A stretch of 64,000 bases of DNA from Lactonifactor sp050944855 (GTDB lineage: Bacteria; Bacillota; Clostridia; Lachnospirales; Lachnospiraceae), in the NCBI GenBank assembly GCA_050944855.1, contig JBMNRU010000014.1:1-64000 (forward strand), written 5' to 3'. Made by a program: the position numbers and the translations under genes. Position 1 is the stretch's first letter; every line of letters begins with the position of its first letter. Positions 56,400 to 64,000 of the stretch are shown one piece after another. The notes under the pieces are model-generated. The model saw only the letters and a program-made list of their open reading frames with translations. It was not told the DNA's origin and did not search any database.

Positions 56400-57353
56400 T
56401 TACTCCTCTATTGGTTCTATATACTCAAACATTACTTTCACTCTTCCGCCGCACACCATGCCCAGCTCTGAATCCTGCGAACCGGACAGGTCATACTCTT
56501 TCAGCAGGAAGCATGGTTCACCCATATGCTGCAGTGCCTCTGCAATTGCCTTTCCTTCTATCGCTCCGCCCCCGATCGTACCATAGATACGACCATCCGA
56601 CGCCACCAGCATACGGCTTCCTTTTCCGCGGGGCGCAGAACCTGCGGCCTCAATAATCGTTGCCATAACACAGGCGCCTTTTTCCTGCAGCAGTCCTCTT
56701 ATCATCTCTTTGGGAAAAGCTTTTGCCTGCTGCCTGCTTCTCACCTGAATCATTTCCGCAGTAATACTGATGGCAATCTCTGCGGGAGTACGTCCGCCTA
56801 AAGGCAGGCCGATGGGCGCATGCACCTGATCAATCTGCTCTTTTGAAAATCCTTCCTGTTCCAAACGGTCAAAGATATACTTCACCTTTCCTTTACTTCC
56901 GATCATCCCCACATAACCATACGGTCTCTGCAGAATCTGTTTCAGACACAGATAATCATTCTCATGCTCCCGGGTAACAATAATATAATACACGTTCTTT
57001 CCAATCTTCATCCGGGAAAATGCGTTTTCAAAATCCACGCAATATACTTCATCCGCCAGGGTAAAACGCTCCCGGTTAGCAAATTCTTCTCTGTCGTCCA
57101 AAATAGTCAAATACAGTTCCAGTGTTTTTAACACCTTTTCCAATGCCAGGGAAATATGTCCGCCTCCGCAGATCACCACTTGAGTGCTTCCCTTTAACTC
57201 TTCCGTCCATACACCATACTCGTCTTCCGGCATATCCCCTGAGAGAAACTCCTTTTGGCCTTCACGAGGACCCTTCAGAAAAGTACGGACTCTCACAGTA
57301 TCACTTTGTCTTACTTCTTCCGACAGTTTCTGATAAAATTCCCGCTTATTCAT
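56400..57353 (-). CDS. XdhC/CoxI-family molybdenum hydroxylase maturation protein
   Basis: A 317-residue protein of the XdhC/CoxI family, which helps insert sulphurated molybdenum cofactor into xanthine dehydrogenase-type enzymes. The two parts are in the reverse of the usual order: a Rossmann-like domain first (VVICGGGHISLALEK near 58-72, IGSKGKVK near 170), then the CoxI-type signature at the end (GSAPRGKGSRMLV, GTIGGGAIEGKA near 240-275). I chose the ATG at 57353 because AGGGTGA precedes it and it leaves a 10-base gap to the MOSC-MogA stop; a longer frame from 57389 would overlap that gene. Confidence 0.88.
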   Translation of the reverse strand: MNKREFYQKLSEEVRQSDTVRVRTFLKGPREGQKEFLSGDMPEDEYGVWTEELKGSTQVVICGGGHISLALEKVLKTLELYLTILDDREEFANRERFTLADEVYCVDFENAFSRMKIGKNVYYIIVTREHENDYLCLKQILQRPYGYVGMIGSKGKVKYIFDRLEQEGFSKEQIDQVHAPIGLPLGGRTPAEIAISITAEMIQVRSRQQAKAFPKEMIRGLLQEKGACVMATIIEAAGSAPRGKGSRMLVASDGRIYGTIGGGAIEGKAIAEALQHMGEPCFLLKEYDLSGSQDSELGMVCGGRVKVMFEYIEPIEE

Positions 57354-57363
57354 TTTTATCACC

Positions 57364-58293
57364 CTAGTGCCTTGCACATTCTGACACACTGCCAGTCAAA
57401 ATATCCAATCCATGCTCCAGCGAAGGTAAAATACATTCCAGACTTTCTTTTACTGCTTTCGGGCTGCCCGGCAGATTCACAATCAAGGTACTGCCTCTTA
57501 ATACAGATACGCCGCGGCTTAACATGGCTCTTGGGGTAATCTGCATAGAATAGGCGCGGATAGCCTCCGCAATACCCGGCGCAATCCTGTCCGCCACTGC
57601 AAGAGTCGCTTCCGGCGTCCGATCCCGCATAGAAAATCCGGTTCCCCCCGTAGTCAGGATCAAATTTACTTTTGTTCTGTCACACATACGGATTAACGTC
57701 TTTTCAATCAACTCCTGCTCATCGGGAATGATTAACTGTTCCACTGCCAGATAATTCTCTTTTTCGATCATCTCCCGGATCAGCGGTCCGCTCTTGTCTT
57801 CTCTCTGACCGGCGGCGCCTTTGTCGCTTAAGGTAAGAATTGCTGTGCGGTACCGTTTCTTTTCCCCGATGATTTTCATCTCATCCCCTACAGAGATCAC
57901 TCCTCCATGGATTACCTTTGCAAATACCCCTTCTCTCGGCATAATACATTCACCCATAATCTTATAAATCTCACAATGAGAGTGACATTCCTTTCCAATC
58001 TGGGTCATTTCCAGGATCACCTCACCGCACTGAAAAATGGTTCCCACCGGAAGGCTCCGAAAATCAAATCCGTCTACAATCAGATTCTCTCCAAAAGCGC
58101 CGTCCTTGACCACCGCGCCTCTGGATTTAAAATCCTCTATTTTTTCACAGGAAAGCAGACTCACCTGACGATGCCATTTTCCTGCGTGAGCATCCTTTTC
58201 TATTCCATAATCCTCTATAAAAAGAGCCTGATTCACATTATGCTTCTGTGTCCCTTTTTTCTCGCTGATACACACTGCTTTTACGATTCCCAT
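57364..58293 (-). CDS. MOSC domain fused to MogA-type molybdopterin adenylyltransferase
   Basis: A 309-residue fusion. The N-terminal 145 residues are a MOSC domain (sulphur-carrying fold related to the molybdenum cofactor sulphurase C-terminus), with DGAFGENL and a Cys in GKECHSHC near 105. The C-terminal part from about 150 is MogA/MoaB, which adenylylates molybdopterin before metal insertion: TLSDKGAAGQREDKSG, ILTTGGTGFSMRDRTPEA and NLPGSPKAVKE are its signatures. The fusion is known in Clostridia. It sits between moaA and the XdhC-like gene in the same operon. Confidence 0.93.
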   Translation of the reverse strand: MGIVKAVCISEKKGTQKHNVNQALFIEDYGIEKDAHAGKWHRQVSLLSCEKIEDFKSRGAVVKDGAFGENLIVDGFDFRSLPVGTIFQCGEVILEMTQIGKECHSHCEIYKIMGECIMPREGVFAKVIHGGVISVGDEMKIIGEKKRYRTAILTLSDKGAAGQREDKSGPLIREMIEKENYLAVEQLIIPDEQELIEKTLIRMCDRTKVNLILTTGGTGFSMRDRTPEATLAVADRIAPGIAEAIRAYSMQITPRAMLSRGVSVLRGSTLIVNLPGSPKAVKESLECILPSLEHGLDILTGSVSECARH

Positions 58294-58295
58294 AA

Positions 58296-59279
58296 TTATC
58301 CTCCAATCTGAGACATTCGTTTCTCTTCCGCCTCATTTTCTGCCCGTTTTTCACCGAAATGATGTTCCTGAGGTTTTTTAAGAATGGTCTGCCGGATCAA
58401 TTCTGTCAATTCTTTCTGAGAGACATTTCCCCGAACTGCTGATCTTAAATCCGTTCCCTCCTGATAATACAGGCAGGGTTTTAACAATCCCTGACAGGTA
58501 AGGCGTATCCGGTTGCACTGATCACAGAATTTACCGTGAATGGCATCAATCCATCCCACGCATCCTCGAAATCCTTCCGGATGGATATAGAGCGCCGGTC
58601 CATTGCCGCGCTTTTCTCTTACCGGTTCCATATGCGCATATTCGCTTTGCAGTATCTCCAACACCCGGGAGCTGTCGATTCCCGCATATCCTTTTCCATA
58701 ACCGATAGGCATCATTTCAATGAAACGCACATCTACAGGAAATTTCTCGCTGATACGGATAAAATCCAGAATTTCATCCTCGTTGACATCCTTCATTAAT
58801 ACACAGTTCACTTTCGTGCGAATCCCCATCTGCGTACTTTCTTTTATACTTTCTATCACCTTTTGTATACCGGAAAAGCCCGTAATCTGACGAAATCGTT
58901 CTTCCTTAAGCGTATCCAGACTAATATTGATGCCATCCACTCCCGCATCCCGCAGTGCAGGAAGCATTTCATGCAAGAGCACACCGTTCGTCGTCAGAGT
59001 AACCGCCTCCACACCAGGCATATTCTTTAACTTCTCAACAAAAGATACACATCCTTTTCTGACCAGAGGTTCCCCTCCTGTCACCTTGAATTTCGTGATG
59101 CCCGCTTCAACGGCGCTTTTTACAATCTTGTATATTTCCTCATAGGTCAAAATGTCCTCCGGGGAGACCATATCCGGCAAATCCTTCGGCATACAATACT
59201 GGCAGCGGAGATTACAGCGGTCTGTAATAGAAACCCGCATATAATCGATCCTGCGTCCATAATTATCTATCATCGTCAT
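58296..59279 (-). CDS. moaA: GTP 3',8-cyclase
   Basis: A radical SAM enzyme that starts molybdenum cofactor synthesis by rearranging GTP to 3',8-cyclo-GTP. The N-terminal cluster motif is C-N-L-R-C-Q-Y-C-M near 22-30, and the C-terminal second 4Fe-4S site is C-D-Q-C-N-R-I-R-L-T near 256-265 plus a later Cys in KPCLYY. The start at 59279 (MTMIDNYG) follows a GGAAG site that includes the last codons of the MoeA-like gene (stop two bases before), giving 327 residues, the normal size. The tail after residue 300 is charged. Confidence 0.96.
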   Translation of the reverse strand: MTMIDNYGRRIDYMRVSITDRCNLRCQYCMPKDLPDMVSPEDILTYEEIYKIVKSAVEAGITKFKVTGGEPLVRKGCVSFVEKLKNMPGVEAVTLTTNGVLLHEMLPALRDAGVDGINISLDTLKEERFRQITGFSGIQKVIESIKESTQMGIRTKVNCVLMKDVNEDEILDFIRISEKFPVDVRFIEMMPIGYGKGYAGIDSSRVLEILQSEYAHMEPVREKRGNGPALYIHPEGFRGCVGWIDAIHGKFCDQCNRIRLTCQGLLKPCLYYQEGTDLRSAVRGNVSQKELTELIRQTILKKPQEHHFGEKRAENEAEEKRMSQIGG

Positions 59280-59281
59280 TG

Positions 59282-60316
59282 CTATCTTCCTTTTCCAAAT
59301 CCGCAATTGGGGAAGGTACATGTCTTACAGTTCAGACACAGACCGCCCTCTCCCAAAGAAGCCAGTTCCTGCGGCGTAACCGGGTCATCTGCCATTAATC
59401 TGGGCAAAACCAGGTCAAATACCGTTCTTTTTGCATACATCACACAACCGGGCAGGCCTACGACAGGAATCTGTCTGCCGTCCCTTTCATAATATGCCAG
59501 CAGCATCATGGCTCCCGGCAGCGCCGGCGCCCCGTAAGATACGATATGCGCGCCTGTCGCCATGATTGCTCCCGGGGTACAGTCGTCCGGATCCACGCTC
59601 ATACCGCCTGTGCACAGAACCATCTCCGCCCCTTTATCTATATAATCCAAAATTGCTTTTGTAATATTTTCTTTTTCGTCATTTACCAGGGTCTGACCCA
59701 GGATTTCAGACGGATATTCCCTGATCTTGTCCATAACTACCGGGCCGAAGGTATCTTGAATCCTTCCGTAAAACACTTCGTTTCCTGTAGTGACGATCCC
59801 TACTTTCTTTTTCCGGAAAGGAAGAATCGAAAAAATGGGTTTCTCACCGGCTGCTTCTTTTGCCCGTTCCATCTTTTCTTTTTCTATAATCAGGGGAATC
59901 ACCCTGGTTCCTGCGATCGTATCCCCCTTTTTCACTGGAAAATTCCCATGTCTGCAGGCAATCATCATCTCTCCCAGACGATTCACCGCAAACAGTCTCT
60001 CACGATCCACCTTCAGTAATCCATCCACATCGGCAATGACTTCGATCTTACCTTCTTTTACTTCAGAACCTTTCATCCCTTCATTTCTGCAAATGGAAAA
60101 CAAAATCTCTGCCGCTTCATTTTCATGAAGAATTCCCGCCGTTTTTTCCCATACATACAGATGATCCTTTCCCATAGAAAGTAGTACAGGAATATCCTTT
60201 TCTTCTACAATATGTCCTTTTCGAAAAGCCGGCCCCTTTTTCTCGCCTCTGATAATCTGCGTCAAATCATGACACAATACATGTCCCACTGCCTCAACAG
60301 TTTTCACTTTCTTCAT
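59282..60316 (-). CDS. MoeA-like molybdopterin-binding protein
   Basis: A 344-residue protein of the MoeA/MoCF family, which inserts molybdate into adenylylated molybdopterin. The MoCF domain is clear: KVGIVTTGNEVFYGRIQDTFGP near 170-191 and LCTGGMSVDPDDCTPGAI near 240-257. It is shorter than full MoeA because the C-terminal domain is absent; in its place is a cysteine-rich end (G-G-L-C-L-N-C-K-T-C-T-F-P-N-C-G-F-G) that could bind a metal. The start ATG at 60316 follows GAGGAGAGAA; a longer frame from 60352 has no ribosome site. Confidence 0.9.
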   Translation of the reverse strand: MKKVKTVEAVGHVLCHDLTQIIRGEKKGPAFRKGHIVEEKDIPVLLSMGKDHLYVWEKTAGILHENEAAEILFSICRNEGMKGSEVKEGKIEVIADVDGLLKVDRERLFAVNRLGEMMIACRHGNFPVKKGDTIAGTRVIPLIIEKEKMERAKEAAGEKPIFSILPFRKKKVGIVTTGNEVFYGRIQDTFGPVVMDKIREYPSEILGQTLVNDEKENITKAILDYIDKGAEMVLCTGGMSVDPDDCTPGAIMATGAHIVSYGAPALPGAMMLLAYYERDGRQIPVVGLPGCVMYAKRTVFDLVLPRLMADDPVTPQELASLGEGGLCLNCKTCTFPNCGFGKGR

Positions 60317-60371
60317 ACTTCTTCTCTCCTCTGTCCGTATTCTACTCCACAAAATTTTTTAGTTTCCAAAT

Positions 60372-60425
60372 TTACTCATCTCCCAGCCAGATCGTCTCCA
60401 CATGCCGGATCAATAACAATCGTAT
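60372..60425 (-). pseudogene. Decayed histidine-phosphatase gene remnant
   Basis: Between the MocA-like and MoeA-like genes, minus-strand codons after an AAGGGGTGATACAA ribosome site read R-L-L-L-I-R-H-V-E-T-I-W before a stop (60374-60372). This equals the start of histidine phosphatases (MRLLLIRHGET) with the start codon changed to ATA at 60425 and the RHG glycine changed to Val. The remaining gene body is missing. Such phosphatases often accompany this nucleotidyltransferase type, so a once-present gene has probably been lost. Confidence 0.55.
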
Positions 60426-60449
60426 TTGTATCACCCCTTTGCTATGTAC

Positions 60450-61577
60450 TTAATCAAATAAAGCACATCCCAGGAAAATCTCAAGGAGAGATAATCCAGT
60501 TTCAAAATACTGAGCATCTTTCTTTAGCTTTTTATCCAGACCAGGCCGGTCTCCATACTTTTTTTGCGCAGCCTGATGGCGTTCCTGTAACGTACATCGC
60601 CTGTCCTCCAAAACCATATGATCTGCCAGAAACAAAATGGTTTCCTCATTAACGCCCAAATCCCATCCATGGTGGAGAGACTTATGAGCCTCTACCACCC
60701 AGGCCGTTCTGTCAAATCCCATTTTCCGAAGCAGGTTTGCCCCTGCCCTGGCATGATGCTTTTCCATACGGGCAATATCGTGAAGCAGCCCGGCTGCCTG
60801 CAGTAAATCCAGAGAAAGCTGCGGCAGCTTCTTTTCCCGGCAAACCGTATTAATCTTTTCTCCAATCTCCAGTGCCAGCCCGGCAACTGTTCTCGCATGG
60901 TTCTGAATTGTTTCAGGAGTCTGCCGATGTCTGAAAATATCTTCACAAACTTCTAAATCCGGGATCTCCCGTCTGGCATATGCCGTTTTCAACCTTTCAT
61001 AATCTTCCGGCATATCCATATCATACAGCATTTCCCGATCCGGTACTTCCACGTACCTGGTATCTGCTTCATACCTTTGCAGGACACCACGCAATCCTTC
61101 TTCTCCCCGGTAGTTACGAATAGACGGAATCACTTCTCTGCTCATCACCGGCGGATGTCCGCTCTCGCCCCGATAGGAAGGCATAACCACCAAAGCCTGT
61201 GTCTTTTCCCGTTCTTCTATCACTCTCTGAATGGTATAAGGCATAATAAGAGGGATGTCACCCGGGCACAGCAAAAACCCTCTGCAGTCATCCTGCAGCG
61301 CTTCTACCCCTAACCTTACGGATTCGAACATATCCAGATCCTCATAACGGGAATTGATCACATACTGTACCCTCTTCCTGATCAGAAAAGGAATCAGCTC
61401 ACCCCTGCGATATCCCACCACCACAATGATACGGCGTATGCCTGCCCGTATAAAGTTATCTATGGTATGCTCTAAAATACAAGTATTTCCCAGAGGAAGA
61501 AGCGGTTTAAAAGCCTTCATCCTTCTGGAACACCCTGCCGCCAATATAATTGCCTGGTAGTCGCTATATCGGTTCAT
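60450..61577 (-). CDS. MocA-like nucleotidyltransferase fused to an HD domain
   Basis: A 375-residue two-domain protein. Residues 1-200 are a MobA/MocA-type nucleotidyltransferase (IILAAGCSRRMKAFKPLLPLG near 10-30; CPGDIPLI near 104), which attaches CMP or GMP to molybdopterin. Residues about 210-370 are an HD-type domain (AAGLLHDIARMEKHHARAGANLL near 258-280), a probable phosphohydrolase. This fusion is known from molybdenum hydroxylase maturation clusters of anaerobes. AGGAGGACAG precedes the ATG. It is the first gene of the operon that continues to moaC. Confidence 0.9.
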   Translation of the reverse strand: MNRYSDYQAIILAAGCSRRMKAFKPLLPLGNTCILEHTIDNFIRAGIRRIIVVVGYRRGELIPFLIRKRVQYVINSRYEDLDMFESVRLGVEALQDDCRGFLLCPGDIPLIMPYTIQRVIEEREKTQALVVMPSYRGESGHPPVMSREVIPSIRNYRGEEGLRGVLQRYEADTRYVEVPDREMLYDMDMPEDYERLKTAYARREIPDLEVCEDIFRHRQTPETIQNHARTVAGLALEIGEKINTVCREKKLPQLSLDLLQAAGLLHDIARMEKHHARAGANLLRKMGFDRTAWVVEAHKSLHHGWDLGVNEETILFLADHMVLEDRRCTLQERHQAAQKKYGDRPGLDKKLKKDAQYFETGLSLLEIFLGCALFD

Positions 61578-61613
61578 TTTATGCTCTGTCCTCCTGATGC
61601 CCTTTCTTATATA

Positions 61614-61642
61614 ATGATACTATAATCGCTTTCGTTTCTCAA
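61614..61642 (-). promoter_or_regulatory. Promoter of the molybdenum cofactor operon
   Basis: Minus strand -35 TTGAGA (61642-61637) and -10 TATCAT (61619-61614) with a 17-base spacer, about 30 bases before the MocA-like ATG. No Moco-RNA motif was recognised here. Confidence 0.5.
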
Positions 61643-61649
61643 GACGACA

Positions 61650-61686
61650 AAAAGTGGGGGTTCCTTAATTTTAAAACCTCACTTTT
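61650..61686 (-). terminator. Terminator after the sigma-DUF262 gene
   Basis: On the minus strand AAAAGTGAGGTT pairs with AACCCCCACTTTT around an A/T loop, with the T-run TTTTTG after it, about 60 bases past the stop. Confidence 0.65.
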
Positions 61687-61746
61687 AATGCGACGAAAAA
61701 CACCCTTATGAGACTTCCTCCCATTACCCTTTTTGATTGCGCAAAA

Positions 61747-63471
61747 TCAGCCATTCTTTCCGTTTTTTATTGCCTGATCCATTCCCAAATATTGATACAT
61801 CAGTTTTTCCAAATGATTCATTTTCCCAATTACTACATTTTTATCCTTGGTGGATTTTCTGTTTAAGTCATCAAAAGACACATGATCTATATATGTACCA
61901 TGTAAGGACCGGGTAAATTCAGTCATAAAATCTATAAACTTTTCATCATTAATTCCAATTTTTATAAATCTGGCAAACAATCCAAACCAAATAAAAGAAT
62001 CCCTGGAATCGAACATATCTGAAACATCATCCGTCATTACTTTCTCTAATCTTTCAATCATATCTTCAAAACTATCAAACTCGGCAACCGTAGCGTTGTT
62101 TTTGATATATCTGCACATATCCTCTTGTTTTTTCTTCCAGTCTTCCAAATAATTCGTAGCCATGATAGATTCAACAACCACACGATAAATGGCCCCATTT
62201 TTAAACTCAGATACTTTATAACCACCCATGTCTTTAAAAAATGGCATACTTGAAATAGACTTTACAATCTCTGCGTATTCTGTTCCGAGTTTTGTAATCC
62301 CTTTCTGAGAGGTTGTCATTGGTTTTCCATCATTATAACGCTCAATATGGTAGGCGATATCTTCTTCACTGCAATTCAAATATTGATCATAATTAAAACC
62401 ATAATCTAAAAATCTATCCTGTAGTTCTTCCGGCAAGTCCGTAAACCTTTTACCCCTGATATCAAACTCCGCATTCACAGCTATCGGAAATCCATTGCTA
62501 TCCAATATTTCATCTCCATTCTCTCCTTTTTTTATGGTCTGATATTGTATCATCCATCTTCTGATATTTCTTGATATTTTATATCCATTTTTTGCAAACG
62601 AATAGGCGTTTGTACATCGCTGCTTTCCATCCAGATCCCATATAATCGGTACCCCGTTTATAATTTGCTCTGCAAAAATTAATGGGTGCAATTTGTTTCC
62701 CTGTAAAATATCTGAAATTAAATTACCTTTCATAGACGGACTCCACTGATCGGATTCTCGTTGAAGGGGATGATCGAAACGAATCATATGCCTGTCTATC
62801 CTTTTGATAATAGAAGCAATACTAATTTTGTCAGTTTTGCAATTTTCCATTGTCTGTGTTATAGATTCCTCCACATTCATTCTTTTATCCTCCCCAAGAT
62901 ATCCTAATGTTTCATTCGTGTATAAAACACTAATGTTTTTAAAAGATTTCATTTCTGCACAATGACTTTCATATTGTTTATCTGTTAAGCTAAGTATCTC
63001 TTTGATTTTACAAACAGGCACATCTTTCATCTTCAATTCAAGAATTTCTCTTTGTATTTTACTCAGACTGTTAAAATACTGCTCTATCTTTTCATCTTCG
63101 CAAACTCCCCTTCTGTCAAATATTTCTTCCTCAACATTACTGGAAGCCGGCAGTAAATCTCCAATAGCAGAATTATCTTCATTGACAGAAGTGTCGATGG
63201 ATACTGCATTTCGATCAGCCAATCTTTTTATTCTGTTTCTTCTTGTAATTTCCGTCCTGATCTTCTTTGATAAACAAGAATACAAAAAGCCATCAAATGA
63301 TTGTTCATAATCATATTTTTTCATTACATCCACAAACACCTCATTTGCCAATGAATAAAAATCATGATAATCTTTATCCGCGATGCCGCCAAACTTTGAT
63401 AATATACTATTTACTACTTTATGTAATTTTCTTGCATTGTTTTCATAATAACGATTCAATATTTCTTCCAT
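61747..63471 (-). CDS. Sigma-factor-like / DUF262 fusion protein
   Basis: A 574-residue protein with two parts. Residues about 1-85 resemble sigma-70 region 2 (YHDFYSLANEVFVDVM, FDGFLYSCLSKKIRTEI, then R-R-N-R-I-K-R) and about 127-180 resemble region 4 (LSKIQREILELKMKDV, then a helix-turn-helix-like stretch). From about 220 a DUF262 domain follows: R-F-D-H-P-L-Q-R-E-S-D-Q-W (231-243), L-I-S-D-I-L-Q-G (251-258) and D-L-D-G-K-Q-R (279-285), the DGQQR-type motif of GmrS and SspE anti-phage proteins. The C-terminus (about 400-574) is helical and unassigned. Region is AT-richer than the neighbours. The promoter carries an SOS box. The role could be phage or element control, or defence; this is inference. 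Confidence 0.8.
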   Translation of the reverse strand: MEEILNRYYENNARKLHKVVNSILSKFGGIADKDYHDFYSLANEVFVDVMKKYDYEQSFDGFLYSCLSKKIRTEITRRNRIKRLADRNAVSIDTSVNEDNSAIGDLLPASSNVEEEIFDRRGVCEDEKIEQYFNSLSKIQREILELKMKDVPVCKIKEILSLTDKQYESHCAEMKSFKNISVLYTNETLGYLGEDKRMNVEESITQTMENCKTDKISIASIIKRIDRHMIRFDHPLQRESDQWSPSMKGNLISDILQGNKLHPLIFAEQIINGVPIIWDLDGKQRCTNAYSFAKNGYKISRNIRRWMIQYQTIKKGENGDEILDSNGFPIAVNAEFDIRGKRFTDLPEELQDRFLDYGFNYDQYLNCSEEDIAYHIERYNDGKPMTTSQKGITKLGTEYAEIVKSISSMPFFKDMGGYKVSEFKNGAIYRVVVESIMATNYLEDWKKKQEDMCRYIKNNATVAEFDSFEDMIERLEKVMTDDVSDMFDSRDSFIWFGLFARFIKIGINDEKFIDFMTEFTRSLHGTYIDHVSFDDLNRKSTKDKNVVIGKMNHLEKLMYQYLGMDQAIKNGKNG

Positions 63472-63527
63472 AGGATGCCACCCAATTCATTTTACTTATG
63501 ATTCTATTTTATCCCTTTTATTCCTCA

Positions 63528-63556
63528 AGTATAGAACAAATGTTTGTATTTGTCAA
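63528..63556 (-). promoter_or_regulatory. Strong promoter of the sigma-DUF262 gene
   Basis: Minus strand -35 TTGACA (63556-63551) and -10 TATACT (63533-63528), exactly 17 bases apart, about 57 bases ahead of the ATG. Confidence 0.8.
63533..63546. promoter_or_regulatory. LexA-like SOS box 1, inside the promoter
   Basis: AGAACAAATGTTTG matches the Firmicute LexA (DinR) box CGAAC-RNRY-GTTYG at every place but the first base. It lies between the -35 and -10 of the sigma-DUF262 promoter, where a bound repressor would block it. Confidence 0.65.
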
Positions 63557-63564
63557 TGTGAATT

Positions 63565-63578
63565 CGAACATTTGTTCT
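63565..63578. promoter_or_regulatory. LexA-like SOS box 2, upstream of the promoter
   Basis: CGAACATTTGTTCT keeps both half-sites CGAAC and GTTC with two differences from the LexA consensus. Its centre is 32 bases (three helical turns) from box 1, and it also faces the divergent gene on the right. Confidence 0.5.
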
Positions 63579-63712
63579 TTTTGTGTGGGGTTTTGTAAAA
63601 CAAAATGGAGAAATAAAGATTAGAAACTCATTCACAACAAAATTTAAAGATGGGAGAAAATCGTAATGGAAAAATTTTTAAATCTAAAAACAGAAAGGGG
63701 AAAAACTGAATT

Positions 63713-64000
63713 ATGTCAAACAATCGATACATAACTGAAACGGTTGATAAAGAACATATCCATTTCGGAGGTATTATCTACTCTTCCGATTATGTTACAG
63801 ATTATTTAACCCAAATGAAGTTGTATTTGAAAAGATCAGATACATTGAAGAATTCGACCCTACAACGAAACAGCTTTTAAGCAGACTTACTAATGTTAAG
63901 GAACCCACATTAAATTTTACATCTGAAGGCACACCGGTCACAGACGCACAGGGAGCAGAGATTGTAACATTTTACAATGCGGCGCAGGGTACACTCTCTT
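63713..64000 (+). pseudogene. Frameshifted, partial gene at the window edge
   Basis: A frame starting MSNNRYITETVDKEHIHF at 63713 behind AAAGGGG stops at 63880. From about 63806 the -1 frame is open to the edge and reads like a coherent protein (F-N-P-N-E-V-V-F-E-K-I, ... E-G-T-P-V-T-D-A-Q-G-A-E-I-V-T-F-Y-N). Together they look like one gene with a frameshift near 63800-63810. The second part has the feel of a phage structural protein, but this is only an impression. It is divergent from the sigma-DUF262 gene across the SOS boxes. Confidence 0.4.

Noticed and set aside
63790..63815. Programmed -1 frameshifting in the edge gene.
   Set aside because: No X-XXY-YYZ slippery heptamer and no convincing downstream pseudoknot; a plain frameshift is simpler.

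Overview
The window looks like a chromosomal piece of a gut Firmicute of the Lachnospiraceae type (Blautia/Dorea-like; inference). Grounds are the Clostridia-style gene set (single-chain PurL, pyruvate:ferredoxin oxidoreductase, LuxS, a DUF6472-like mini-protein, a MOSC-MogA fusion), strong AGGAGG ribosome sites, sigma-A-like promoters with 17-base spacers, and a sortase-type surface protein ending in a V-x-T-G-D sorting signal. No rRNA, tRNA or CRISPR array was recognised.

Layout. 1-20 kb is mostly housekeeping: an RluA-type pseudouridine synthase, trpS with two small partners, luxS, purL, a LysR regulator, RidA, a nuclease-helicase, an HPr-like protein without the phospho-histidine, Mrp, a CsoR-type metal sensor, an Lsa-type ABC-F ribosome-protection gene behind a ribosome-mediated attenuator, and a secreted SH3/NlpC-P60/3D cell-wall hydrolase behind a long leader with a terminator. 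An AraC regulator and a membrane-anchored solute-binding protein follow. 20.3-47.4 kb is one single gene: a 9035-residue wall-anchored surface protein with a signal peptide, repeated beta-rich modules, five SdrD B-like domains (one split by a long coiled-coil hairpin), a proline-rich wall spanner and a sorting signal. 48-55.9 kb returns to core metabolism (PFOR, Rrf2 regulator, YbiT-type ABC-F, MnmM-like tRNA methyltransferase, LysO-like exporter) with a 160-base inverted-repeat element in between.

55.9-61.6 kb is one minus-strand molybdenum-cofactor operon: MocA-like nucleotidyltransferase with an HD domain, a decayed histidine-phosphatase remnant, a MoeA-like protein, MoaA, MOSC-MogA, XdhC-like and MoaC. 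It makes and matures the cofactor, probably for a molybdenum hydroxylase encoded elsewhere.

61.7-64 kb is AT-richer and looks like the edge of a mobile element or prophage. It holds an apparently unusual fusion of a sigma-factor-like N-terminus to a DUF262 (GmrS/SspE-type) domain, read from a strong promoter with a LexA-like SOS box lying between -35 and -10 and a second box upstream. A divergent, frameshifted partial gene runs off the right edge. The most noteworthy items are the giant surface protein with its coiled-coil insertion, the SOS-controlled sigma-DUF262 fusion, and the ABC-F attenuator whose competing arms can be read base by base.
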